A DNA stretch of 64,000 nucleotides from Ectopseudomonas mendocina (GTDB lineage Bacteria; Pseudomonadota; Gammaproteobacteria; Pseudomonadales; Pseudomonadaceae): the NCBI RefSeq assembly GCF_016008875.1, contig NZ_JADTQG010000018.1, forward strand, positions 1 through 64,000. Reading direction: 5' to 3'. The translations under genes and the position numbers were made by a program. Below, in pieces: positions 8,931 through 16,838 of the stretch (the first letter of the stretch is position 1; each line of letters opens with the position of its first letter). Under the pieces are notes generated by a model. That model had not been told where the DNA came from. It did no database searches and was given only the letters and a program-made list of their open reading frames with translations.

Positions 8931-8960
8931 CACTGATTGCGTCGGCTGGCGGCTTGACCG
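8931..8960. promoter_or_regulatory. Inverted repeat upstream of TonB-dependent receptor
   Basis: CGGTCAAGC (8931-8939) and GCTTGACCG (8952-8960) form a perfect 9-bp inverted repeat with a 12-nt centre, 60 bp upstream of the receptor start. It has the layout of an operator or attenuator stem. I saw no Fur-box-like sequence or cobalamin riboswitch near this gene. Confidence 0.4.
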
Positions 8961-9020
8961 TGACCCACACCTCGCGACCTCCATCAGACAGAGTCGCCGC
9001 CCGCTCAACGGAGCCCTTGC

Positions 9021-11180
9021 ATGCCGCCCCTGCCGCTTTCCCGCCAACCTGCCCGCCTTACCCTGCTGGCGCTCGCCTGCCTGAGCGCCCAGAGCGCTTT
9101 CGCCGATGAGCCGGTGCAACTCGACCCGCTGCAAGTCAGCGGCGTACAGATGAGCGAAGAGGAAGCTGCGCGCGAGGCGCTCGAGCAGGTCCCCGGCGCC
9201 ACTAACCTGGTGGACATGGCCAAGGTCGAGCAGGGCCGTGTGGCCGGCCTCGCCGATGTGCTGGCCTACCAGCCTGGCATCTACGCGCAGTCGCCCGGCA
9301 ACGAGGGCGTGAAGATCAGCGTGCGTGGCTCGGGGATCAACCGTGGCCCCGGCTCGCATGCTTCCGGCACCCATATCATGCTCGACGGCCTGCCACTGAC
9401 CGGCCCCGGCGGCACCCCCTACGAACTGCTGAAACCCTTGTGGATAAGTCGCGCCGAGGTGCTGCGTGGCGCCAATGGCTTCGAGCGTGGCTCGCTGGCC
9501 CTGGGCGGCGCCATCGACTACATCACCCACACCGGCTACACCGCGCCCAAGCTGCAGCTGCGTTATGAGGCGGGCAGCCGTGGCTACCAGAAACGCAGCA
9601 TCGCCTCCGGCCAGGTGCTGGGCGATTTCGACTACTACCTGGCCCTGACCGATAGCGAAACCGACGGCTATCAGGATCACTCCTCAGGCAAGGGCAAAGG
9701 CATCGCCGCCAACTTCGGCTACCGACTCAACGAAAACCTGGAGACGCGCTTTTACCTGCGCTATCGAGAGACCGAGCATGAAGTACCGGGCCGCCTGACC
9801 AAGGCGCAGATCGAGCATGACCCGCGCGCCGCAGCCGCCAACAACCTGCGTATCGACGCCTACCGCGACCAGCCTGGCAGCACCTGGATCGCCAACAAGA
9901 CCACCTGGCGCATCGACGACGACTCCACCCTGGTGGCCGGCCTGGCCTATCACCACTACCCGATGGATATCGTCGAGAACAGCTCGCCCAATGGCAACAC
10001 CTACCGCGTTCGCGTGGACTACAGCGATGTCAGCGGCACCCTGAGCTACACCCGCCGGCACACTTTGTTCGGCCTGGACAGCACCACTACGATCGGATGG
10101 CGCACCACCGCCACTTTGCCGAGCAGCAAATCGAAGGAGAACGCCGCGTTACCGATCACCGTGACGCCTGTTAGCGGCGCTCCGGTGAACTACCCGGCCG
10201 GCACCCTGATGCGTGCCTACGAGCACCTGGGCTCGGACAGCGTGCTGCACATCGGCAACGAGGTGGAGCTAACGCCCGATCTGTGGCTGACCAGTGGCCT
10301 GGCGCTGATCCATACCCGCCGCGAAGTGCAGGTAACCTGGCCGGCCACTGACGACAAGCTCAGCGAGCACATCTGGGACTGCGCTCCACGTATCGGCCTG
10401 CGCTACCAGCTCAACCCCGAGGTGCAGCTGTACGGCAATATCAGCCGCTCGGTGGAGCCACCGCATGCCTGGTCGATGATCTGGAGTTCGCCCGTGCGCT
10501 TCCCGGCCAACAACCAACCGTACGCGTCCCGCCAACGGGCGCCGATCTCCATGGACAACCAGACCGCCACCACCGTCGAGGTCGGCGGCCGAGGTGATTC
10601 CGCACTGGGCCAGTGGGAGCTGACCTACTACTACTCGCAAGTGCGCCACGAACTGCTCACCGTCGAGATCGAGCCCAACGTCTTCGCCGAATCCAACGCC
10701 AGCCCCACCGTGCATCAGGGCATCGAAGCCGGCCTGACCAGTCCGCTGTGGCAAGGCGGCGCGGCGGGCGCCTTGAGCCTGCGCCAGGCCTACACCTTCA
10801 GCGACTTCCATTACCGCGACGATGACGCCTTCGGCGACAACCGCCTGCCCGGCCTGCCGCGCCACTACTATCAGGCCGAGCTGCGCTACGACCACCCGAT
10901 CGGCTTCTACGCTGGCCTCAACACCCAGTACGCCTCCAGGGTCGCAGTGGACTACGCCAACTCCTATTACGCCGATGCCTACGCCACCTTCGGCGCCACC
11001 CTCGGCTACGCCTCGCCGAAAGACGACTGGCAAGCCTGGCTCGACCTGCGCAACCTGACCGACAAGCGCTATGCCGCCACCGTTACACCGGGCTATAACG
11101 ACAACGGCGCGGATGTAGCGCGCTCCACGCCCGGGGAAGGGTTTGGGGTGTATACCGGACTGTCCTGGAGTTGGTTGTAA
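9021..11180 (+). CDS. TonB-dependent outer-membrane receptor
   Basis: 719 aa. A signal peptide ends near ACLSAQSAFA (about residue 28), followed by a TonB-box-like LDPLQVSGV. The plug domain spans about residues 55-165 (GLADVLAYQPGIYAQSPG, ISVRGSGINRG, MLDGLPLTGPGGTPYELLKP). The rest is the 22-strand barrel, ending in an aromatic residue pattern (YTGLSWSWL). Such receptors import ferric siderophores, cobalamin or other scarce ligands using TonB energy. The plug resembles FecA-type receptors more than BtuB, but the substrate is not determined. It carries a DnaA box in its coding sequence at 9439. Confidence 0.92.
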   Translation: MPPLPLSRQPARLTLLALACLSAQSAFADEPVQLDPLQVSGVQMSEEEAAREALEQVPGATNLVDMAKVEQGRVAGLADVLAYQPGIYAQSPGNEGVKISVRGSGINRGPGSHASGTHIMLDGLPLTGPGGTPYELLKPLWISRAEVLRGANGFERGSLALGGAIDYITHTGYTAPKLQLRYEAGSRGYQKRSIASGQVLGDFDYYLALTDSETDGYQDHSSGKGKGIAANFGYRLNENLETRFYLRYRETEHEVPGRLTKAQIEHDPRAAAANNLRIDAYRDQPGSTWIANKTTWRIDDDSTLVAGLAYHHYPMDIVENSSPNGNTYRVRVDYSDVSGTLSYTRRHTLFGLDSTTTIGWRTTATLPSSKSKENAALPITVTPVSGAPVNYPAGTLMRAYEHLGSDSVLHIGNEVELTPDLWLTSGLALIHTRREVQVTWPATDDKLSEHIWDCAPRIGLRYQLNPEVQLYGNISRSVEPPHAWSMIWSSPVRFPANNQPYASRQRAPISMDNQTATTVEVGGRGDSALGQWELTYYYSQVRHELLTVEIEPNVFAESNASPTVHQGIEAGLTSPLWQGGAAGALSLRQAYTFSDFHYRDDDAFGDNRLPGLPRHYYQAELRYDHPIGFYAGLNTQYASRVAVDYANSYYADAYATFGATLGYASPKDDWQAWLDLRNLTDKRYAATVTPGYNDNGADVARSTPGEGFGVYTGLSWSWL

Positions 11181-11244
11181 GGCGGTGAGCTCGTAGAAAA
11201 CGCCTTATAGAAGGACAGGATGAGCCTGGAGGCAAGGACGACTG

Positions 11245-11994
11245 ATGGACCAGATCTTGAGGTACTGGCGCGCTATTCGCAGTGCAGTGCGCGCAAGCTG
11301 CAGTAAAGGACTCGTAGGAACATTGGAGTTCTGGGTGGTCGTCACATTAGTCGCCATAGCCGCAGGCGGTGTCTTCTTTTTGATCCTGTACAGCGATGAA
11401 GTGGCCCAGAACGGAGAGTTTGGGCAGCATGGGGTGATCACCTTGGGTCAGGTCATCAATGAGTCCACCTGCAGCAACGGCACGCGCTTCGGACATGAGT
11501 ACTGCTATGACATTCTGTTCACCACAGCAGACGGCGAACAGGTGGTTTTCGGCGCGCGCGGCCTAACCAGCTACAGAGCTGGCTTAGGTGTGCTTCCCAA
11601 AACGATGTTCGTCCAATACCTCCCGTACCGTCCAACATCTGCGCGGTTAGCGGGAGATAGTGGTGAAGGAGGCTTACTGCTGGGCCTGGGGCTGGCCATG
11701 ACCGGCTTTGCACTGTTCTGCCTGTTCGGGCTCATCCGAGTCCAGGCAGCGTGGTACAGCATGCAAGAATTACTCGAGCATCTTGAGTCATTAATAGATA
11801 AGCGCTGCTTCGACGAAGCTGTCGATTTCGCTATGGGCAACTCAAACCTGGAAGACCGGGACACACTACTCGCCACCTTGATACTCAGGCTGTTCGAGTT
11901 GAAGGAAGAGCACCACGCCCTGCAGATACTTGCTCGTGAAGATATTCCCGACCTGGAAAAGGCCTTCCGGGCTCAAGGAATGGAAATACGTTAA
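11245..11994 (+). CDS. Hypothetical membrane protein
   Basis: 249 aa, not recognised. A GGAGG ribosome-binding site lies ahead of ATG 11245. Two membrane segments are visible, about residues 30-50 (FWVVVTLVAIAAGGVFFLIL) and 147-168 (LLLGLGLAMTGFALFCLFGL). The loop between them has two cysteines (CSNGTRFGHEYC), reminiscent of DUF3592-like extracytoplasmic domains. The soluble C-terminus (about 170-249) is helical and could be a repeat-like scaffold. Base composition looks less GC-rich than the cobalamin genes. Function unknown. Confidence 0.7.
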   Translation: MDQILRYWRAIRSAVRASCSKGLVGTLEFWVVVTLVAIAAGGVFFLILYSDEVAQNGEFGQHGVITLGQVINESTCSNGTRFGHEYCYDILFTTADGEQVVFGARGLTSYRAGLGVLPKTMFVQYLPYRPTSARLAGDSGEGGLLLGLGLAMTGFALFCLFGLIRVQAAWYSMQELLEHLESLIDKRCFDEAVDFAMGNSNLEDRDTLLATLILRLFELKEEHHALQILAREDIPDLEKAFRAQGMEIR

Positions 11995-12034
11995 GGACGA
12001 TTGGATCGTTGACCGACGACAGAACGAGAACAGC

Positions 12035-12505
12035 ATGGACTGCAGGATCAGGCTTGCGACGAAGGAGGATGCGGCGGCGATCAGCCGTATAGTGATCACC
12101 GCGTTACACGAGTCGAACGCTCAGGACTATCCAGCTGAGGTGATCGCCCAGGTCGAGAAAAGCTTCACACCCGAAGCTGTGGCTGTATTGCTCAACAAGC
12201 GCAAGATTTTCGTCGCCTTGATGCAAGACGATCTGATCGCCACCGCCAGCCTCGACGGCGAGGTTGTCAGAACGGTCTTCGTCGAGCCCGGCCATCAGGG
12301 CAGCGGAGTGGGTCGCAAGCTAATGGAGACGATCCATGCCGAGGCGCAGAACGCCGGGATGCCCACGCTGCTGGTGCCGTCATCACTGACCGCAGAAGGC
12401 TTTTACGCCAGCATGGGCTATCGGAAGATTCGCGATGAGTTCCATGGCGCGGAACGCACCATCGTGATGGAAAAATCGCTGCAGGCCCACTCAAAACACG
12501 AGTAA
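12035..12505 (+). CDS. GNAT family N-acetyltransferase
   Basis: 156 aa from ATG 12035 (MDCRIRLATKEDAAAISRIV); an in-frame start at 11930 would overlap the previous gene. The acetyl-CoA-binding motif A is VFVEPGHQGSGVGRKLMETI (Q/R-x-x-G-x-G), and the C-terminal GFYASMGYRKI is the usual GNAT beta-bulge end. Substrate unknown. It lies 40 bp after the membrane protein and directly before the broken cobF copy. Confidence 0.88.
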   Translation: MDCRIRLATKEDAAAISRIVITALHESNAQDYPAEVIAQVEKSFTPEAVAVLLNKRKIFVALMQDDLIATASLDGEVVRTVFVEPGHQGSGVGRKLMETIHAEAQNAGMPTLLVPSSLTAEGFYASMGYRKIRDEFHGAERTIVMEKSLQAHSKHE

Positions 12506-12510
12506 CGCGT

Positions 12511-12640
12511 AGGTGGACAACGCTCTGCTTGTCCACCGTCCTCACTCCATCCCTGCGCCCAACCGTCCTTGCGCAGCAAGTGGAGGCAAGGCGTTCGACC
12601 TAGCGATGAGAACTTCATCGGCAGTAGCAACGTAGACACC
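12511..12640 (-). pseudogene. Degraded partial copy of the cobF 3' end and its flank
   Basis: Read on the minus strand this DNA encodes VYVATADEVLIA and then, in another frame after a deletion of about 70-80 bases, LLRKDGW. Both match the C-terminal part of the intact CobF (YVGTADEILIA and LLRKEGS). Homology continues into the flank: GTGGACAACGCTCTGCTTGT at 12513 matches GTGGAAACGCTCTTCTTGTC at 14241. The relic and the intact cobF end therefore bracket the AbiE pair as imperfect direct repeats. Confidence 0.75.
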
Positions 12641-12712
12641 TCTGGATTCGCAGGCATTGGCCGGACCAAGTGGTGGTATCCGTCGTCTCATCCAGAGACG
12701 TCTCATTGCGAA

Positions 12713-12755
12713 AACTCAACAGCAAGTTACACTTATCGTCACTTACCGTTGAGTT
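12713..12755. promoter_or_regulatory. Inverted-repeat operator/promoter of the AbiE pair
   Basis: AACTCAAC (12713-12720) and GTTGAGTT (12748-12755) are perfect complements 27 bases apart, immediately before the abiEi start. The direct repeats ACTTATCGT and GTTATCGT lie in or near this element. AbiEi-type antitoxins are known to repress their own promoter through inverted repeats, so this is the likely autoregulation site. A second short palindrome, CGTCTC-N5-GAGACG, lies at 12684-12700. Confidence 0.5.
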
Positions 12756-12761
12756 ATCGTG

Positions 12762-13331
12762 ATGAGTCAACGCCGCGAAACAGCCCAGCCCATACGCCGC
12801 CTCTATGACGGTCTGAGCAGCTTGGCGAATGCAGAACGCTACCTGTTCACGCCTTCGGATATGCGCGCCCTGGTTCCGGACATTTCAGCTGAGGCATACC
12901 GCGCATTGCTCAGCCGGGCAGCCCGAGACGGAAAGTTGGAGCGTATCTGCCGAGGCCTCTACTTCTATCGACCCGCCAAACCGACAACCGGCCTGTTGCT
13001 GTTTCATGCTGCGGCACGCCTGCGTGCACATGAGTTCAACTACATAAGCCTGGAAACGGCGCTGAGCGACGCAAGCATCATTTCTCAAATACCGATGAAC
13101 TGGATCACGCTGATGTCGTCGGGCCGCAGTAGCCTGATCAAATGTGGTTCATGGGGCACCATCGAATTCGTTCACACCGCACAAAAAGCCGAGGCACTCT
13201 CGGGGCAACTCGATTACGACAGCAAATGCCGGATGTGGCGAGCCAAACCTGCGCTGGCCATCCGCGATATGAAGGCGGCGAAAAGGAATCTCGACCTGAT
13301 CGACTGGAGCATCGCCAATGACTTTGTTTGA
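12762..13331 (+). CDS. abiEi: AbiEi-type antitoxin (type IV toxin-antitoxin)
   Basis: 189 aa from ATG 12762; GTG 12759 is directly adjacent in frame. An N-terminal winged helix (FTPSDMRALVPDISAEAYRA, then DGKLERICRGLYFY at about residues 56-70) is followed by the AbiEi C-terminal domain (FNYISLETALSDASIISQIP, TLMSSGRS, GTIEFVHT). AbiEi represses the operon and neutralises AbiEii, usually without stable binding to the toxin. It overlaps abiEii by 14 bp, so translation is coupled. Base composition is lower in GC than the flanking cob genes, in line with transfer. Confidence 0.9.
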   Translation: MSQRRETAQPIRRLYDGLSSLANAERYLFTPSDMRALVPDISAEAYRALLSRAARDGKLERICRGLYFYRPAKPTTGLLLFHAAARLRAHEFNYISLETALSDASIISQIPMNWITLMSSGRSSLIKCGSWGTIEFVHTAQKAEALSGQLDYDSKCRMWRAKPALAIRDMKAAKRNLDLIDWSIANDFV

Positions 13332-14214
13332 CCAATTGGTAGACCAGGCCATCGGCAACCACGCCGAGCTGGCCAATCTGCGCGTCGTGGTAGAAAAGGA
13401 ACTACTGCATCACGACATCATGCTGGTGCTGAGCGAAGCCGGTCTGCTCGAGAAGCTCTGCTTTATCGGCGGGACCTGCCTGCGGGCCTGCTATGGCTCC
13501 AATCGCCTGAGCGAGGATCTGGATTTCACCGGCGGCGCCAATTTCAACCGAGACGATTTCGCTCAGTTGAGGGCCATCCTGATCGACAGGCTGCAGACGA
13601 AATACAGCCTGCTGGTAGACGTCAGCGAACCAAGCAAGGAGTCAGGCAACGTCGATACCTGGAAGCTGAGGGTGCAGACGCGCCCGGATGCGCGACACCT
13701 GCCAGCCCAGCGCATTCATATCGATATCTGCGCCATCCCGAGCTACATGAGCAGACCCAGAACACTGCTCAACCCCTATGGCGTAGACATGGGCACTCAG
13801 GGCCTGATCCTCAACGCAGAAGCACTCGAGGAAATCTATGTCGACAAGATCCTCGCCTTCGCGCTCAGGCAGGGGCGAATCAAGAGTCGCGATCTCTGGG
13901 ATCTGCTCTGGTTGAAGCAGCAGAAAATCGAGCCCGCATTAGACCTACTTGCGACCAAACTCAACGACCACAACGTAGCGGCAATAGTCTTTCTGGAAAA
14001 AGCTGCGCAACGCTCAGCCATGCTGGTGAACGATCCACAGGTGAAGACGGATTTTCGCACTGAAATGCGGCGTTTCCTGCCCATTCAACTCGTTGAACAG
14101 ACGGTGAACGACGACCGATTCTGGGCTTACCTGATCGATGAGATCCCACGCTTGATTCGCCGCGCGCAAAACAGCCTCACTCCCGAAGACAGCTCCAATC
14201 ACTTCATGATGTAA
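13318..14214 (+). CDS. abiEii: AbiEii/AbiGii-type nucleotidyltransferase toxin
   Basis: 298 aa. Nucleotidyltransferase motif I is intact: GGT at 51-53 and SEDLDF at 65-70 with acids at 67 and 69. A further acidic motif is IHIDICAIPS, and the family motif DKILAFALRQGRIKSRDLWD is present. AbiEii toxins transfer nucleotides (a relative modifies tRNA acceptor stems), halting growth and blocking phage propagation. With abiEi it forms a complete type IV system. No truncation or missing catalytic residue seen. Confidence 0.9.
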   Translation: MTLFDQLVDQAIGNHAELANLRVVVEKELLHHDIMLVLSEAGLLEKLCFIGGTCLRACYGSNRLSEDLDFTGGANFNRDDFAQLRAILIDRLQTKYSLLVDVSEPSKESGNVDTWKLRVQTRPDARHLPAQRIHIDICAIPSYMSRPRTLLNPYGVDMGTQGLILNAEALEEIYVDKILAFALRQGRIKSRDLWDLLWLKQQKIEPALDLLATKLNDHNVAAIVFLEKAAQRSAMLVNDPQVKTDFRTEMRRFLPIQLVEQTVNDDRFWAYLIDEIPRLIRRAQNSLTPEDSSNHFMM

Positions 14215-14273
14215 GCGGTCTGGTCTTGTGCTGCCGTAGGGTGGAAACGCTCTTCTTGTCCACCGTTTGTATC

Positions 14274-15041
14274 TCACACCTGTTCCGAACCTTCCTTGCG
14301 CAACAGATAACTATCCATGATCCAGCCATTACGCTCCCGCGCTTCAGCGCGGGTCGTGACGATGCGCTCGGCCACCTCGTCCAGCGGCCCGGCGATGAGG
14401 ATTTCGTCGGCAGTACCGACGTACGCGCCCCAGTAGATGGTCAGGCCCTGGCCGACGAAGCGGCGGTAGGTGTCCTTGGCGTCGAGCATTACCGCCACGC
14501 TGTCCACGCCTTGCGGCCAGCCTTCGGCGAGCAGGCGGCCGGTGGTGATTTCCACAGCGCGGCCGATGCTGTTGAGCGGGATGCGGTGGCGCGCGGTCAG
14601 CGCCTGCAGGCTGGTGATGCCGGGGATTACGTCATAGACGAAGTCGCTGCGCCGCGCGGCGATGGCCTCGACGATGCGGATGCTGCTGTCGTACAGCGAC
14701 GGATCGCCCCAGACCATGAAGGCCGCCGTTTCGCCGTCCGCCATCTGCTCGTCGATCAGCTGCTCGAACACCACCTGCTTGTCGCGATTGAGTTCGTCGA
14801 CGCTGGCGCGATAGTCCGCCGCCTCGCGTTCGCGCTCCGGTTGCATGCCTTCTGCGAAACGCGGTGTGTGGCCCTCAAGGAAACGTGTGCAGATTTCGCG
14901 GCGCAGGGCATTGAGCTTGTGCTTGGCCGCCCCCTTGTCCATCAGGAAGATCACGTCGCTGCGGCGCAGCGCCTTGATCGCCTGGTAGGTGATGTAGTCC
15001 GGGTCGCCGGCACCGATGCCGACCAGCAGCAGGGTTTTCAT
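14274..15041 (-). CDS. cobF: Precorrin-6A synthase (deacetylating)
   Basis: 255 aa from ATG at 15041 (MKTLLLVGIGAGDPDYITYQ) with GGAGAAC upstream. Tetrapyrrole methylase motifs: VGIGAGDPDYITYQAIKALR at the N-terminus, FMVWGDPSLYDS, VIPGITSLQALTARH. CobF methylates C1 of precorrin-5 with loss of the acetyl group and is diagnostic of the aerobic B12 pathway. It is downstream of the ChlD-like gene on the same strand and is overlapped by that gene's reading frame. The 3' end is partly duplicated at 12511-12640. Confidence 0.95.
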   Translation of the reverse strand: MKTLLLVGIGAGDPDYITYQAIKALRRSDVIFLMDKGAAKHKLNALRREICTRFLEGHTPRFAEGMQPEREREAADYRASVDELNRDKQVVFEQLIDEQMADGETAAFMVWGDPSLYDSSIRIVEAIAARRSDFVYDVIPGITSLQALTARHRIPLNSIGRAVEITTGRLLAEGWPQGVDSVAVMLDAKDTYRRFVGQGLTIYWGAYVGTADEILIAGPLDEVAERIVTTRAEARERNGWIMDSYLLRKEGSEQV

Positions 15042-15750
15042 GGAGTTCTCCAGGTGTGCGACCCGGTGCGCTCGGCGCCAGGTCGTCGATATGTTGGTAG
15101 TCGGCCTCAAGCGCCTGCGCCAGCTGGCGGGCGCGGCCCAGGCGGACGGGCGCGCGCTCGGTATCGAGTAGCAGGGTTGGGCACGGCAAGGGCGCCAGCG
15201 TGGGCAGATCACGCAAACGGCCATCGGTAAGAATCAGCAGGCGCTGGCGTTCGTTCGGTTTCAGGCGCTGACGGCGTAGCAGCCAGTCGCCGGCCTGACG
15301 CAGCGCGTCGAGCAGCGGCGTACCGCCACCGGCGCCCAATTCGTGAAGCCAGCGATGCAGCTCGGCGCTGGCCTTGCGTCCCTGCCACAGCCATTGCGCT
15401 TCACGGCCACCGGCCTGCAAAACGGCCAGGCGCGCGCGCTGACGGTAGGCGCTGTCGAAGATTTCGGCGAGCACGCCCTTGGCCCGGCTCAGCGCACCAT
15501 GGCGGCGGGTGGAGGCGGAGGCATCCACCAGCACCAGCCATAGCTCTTCGGCCTGCTGGCTGCGCGGGCGCAATACGAGCTGTTCGCGGCGTTGCGGCCG
15601 GCCCTGGCGCAAAGTCGCCGGCCAGTCGATACGTCCGGCCACGCCAGCTCGTGCAGCGCCACGCAGGCCGCCGCCGAGTCGTCCAGGCCGGTTACGGGCA
15701 TCCGCGCCAGTGGCTGTGCGCGGGCGGATGCTCAGAGCTTTTTTGGCCAA
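14875..15750 (-). CDS. VWA-domain protein, magnesium/cobalt chelatase ChlD-like subunit
   Basis: 291 codons as the frame stands. The N-terminal basic segment is followed by a VWA domain with the metal-site motif VDASAST, then GGGTPLLDALRQAG and LLILTDGRL. The family would be expected to end near ALEADYQHIDDL. Here the frame continues about 55 codons into cobF, giving a proline/arginine-rich tail that looks like out-of-frame reading. It overlaps the upstream ChlI-like gene by 19 bp. It probably works with that ATPase and CobN as the cobalt chelatase motor, in place of CobS/CobT. Confidence 0.8.
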   Translation of the reverse strand: MAKKALSIRPRTATGADARNRPGRLGGGLRGAARAGVAGRIDWPATLRQGRPQRREQLVLRPRSQQAEELWLVLVDASASTRRHGALSRAKGVLAEIFDSAYRQRARLAVLQAGGREAQWLWQGRKASAELHRWLHELGAGGGTPLLDALRQAGDWLLRRQRLKPNERQRLLILTDGRLRDLPTLAPLPCPTLLLDTERAPVRLGRARQLAQALEADYQHIDDLAPSAPGRTPGELHENPAAGRHRCRRPGLHHLPGDQGAAPQRRDLPDGQGGGQAQAQCPAPRNLHTFP

Positions 15751-16733
15751 CGCGGCGGCACCCGCCGCTCGCCCATGGCCTGTGGCTGCGCCGGCAGCTC
15801 GCCCCCCTGGCCTTCGCCCTGGCTCTGTTCCTGCGCCAGCTGCGGCGCCTGGCTCTGCTCGGGCGGCGTGGCAGCCGGCGGTTGTTGCTGACTACGTCGA
15901 TGGCGCAGAACGAAGTCCTCCACCGCGTCGATATCCACAGGCTCGATAGCCGCCGCGCCACGCCAGGCGGCATGGGCGCGGGCCGCGCGCAGCCAGACCA
16001 GGTCGGCGCGCAGACCATCGACACCGGCTGCGAAGCAGCGCTGGCTGATCTCACCCAGGGCGGCGTCATCCAACGGGATATCGGCCAGGCGCTGACGGGC
16101 ATTGCGGCAGCGTTCGGCGAGAGCGGCCTGCTCGCCCTGCCAGCGTTGCAGGAAGGCTGCAGGGGTGGCATCGAAATCCAGGCGCCGGCGGACGATCTCG
16201 GCACGCTCGGCCGGCTGCGGTTGACCATCAAGCGCCAGGTTGAGACCGAAGCGGTCGAGCAGTTGCGGGCGCAACTCGCCCTCTTCGACGTTCATGGTGC
16301 CGATCAGCACGAAGCGCGCGGCGTGACGATGGGAGATGCCGTCACGCTCGACATGGTTGATCCCGCTGGCGGCGGCATCCAGCAGCAGATCGACCAGATG
16401 ATCCGGCAGCAGGTTGACCTCATCGACATAGAGCACGCCGCCGTTGGCACGGGCCAGCAGGCCGGGAGAGAACTGCGCCCGACCTTCGCCGAGGGCCGCA
16501 TCCAGATCCAGGGTGCCGACGATGCGCTCCTCGCTCGCCCCCAGCGGCAGAGTGACGAAACGCCCGGCCTCAAGAAGATCGGCCAGGCCACGGGCCAGGG
16601 TCGACTTGGCCATGCCGCGCGGGCCCTCGATCAGCACGCCGCCGATAGCCGGATCGATGGCCGCCAGGCACAGCGCCAGTTTCAGCGAATCGGCACCGAC
16701 CACGGCGGCGAGGGGGAAGTGATGTTCGGTCAT
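15732..16733 (-). CDS. AAA+ ATPase, magnesium/cobalt chelatase ChlI-like subunit
   Basis: 333 aa from ATG at 16733 (MTEHHFPLAAVVGADSLKL); 35 further in-frame codons upstream run into a REP element and are rejected. Walker A GPRGMAKST, Walker B GGVLYVDEVNLLPD, sensor IGTMNVEEGELRPQLLDRFG, all as in ChlI/BchI. The C-terminal tail is rich in glutamine and proline and leads into the overlapping VWA gene. Likely the ATPase of the cobaltochelatase, since CobN is encoded next to it. Confidence 0.88.
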   Translation of the reverse strand: MTEHHFPLAAVVGADSLKLALCLAAIDPAIGGVLIEGPRGMAKSTLARGLADLLEAGRFVTLPLGASEERIVGTLDLDAALGEGRAQFSPGLLARANGGVLYVDEVNLLPDHLVDLLLDAAASGINHVERDGISHRHAARFVLIGTMNVEEGELRPQLLDRFGLNLALDGQPQPAERAEIVRRRLDFDATPAAFLQRWQGEQAALAERCRNARQRLADIPLDDAALGEISQRCFAAGVDGLRADLVWLRAARAHAAWRGAAAIEPVDIDAVEDFVLRHRRSQQQPPAATPPEQSQAPQLAQEQSQGEGQGGELPAQPQAMGERRVPPRWPKKL

Positions 16734-16773
16734 GGCAGTGATCCGCGGAGGTGAGCGGTCGCACCTGTTTTTT

Positions 16774-16823
16774 GTAGGAGGGGCTTTAGCCGCGAGCATG
16801 TCGCCGCTGAAGCGCCTCCCACA
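16774..16823. repeat. REP pair
   Basis: GTAGGAGGGGCTTTAGCCGC faces GCCGCTGAAGCGCCTCCCAC across a GAGCATGTC centre, forming an inverted repeat upstream of the ChlI-like gene. Same family as the copies at 109-144, 1857-1933 and 20856-20915. Confidence 0.8.
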
Positions 16824-16838
16824 ATGGGGGCATCGCAA

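Noticed and set aside
9021..11180. TonB receptor as BtuB (cobalamin receptor) because of the cob neighbours
   Set aside because: No cobalamin riboswitch upstream and plug motifs look FecA-like; left unnamed.
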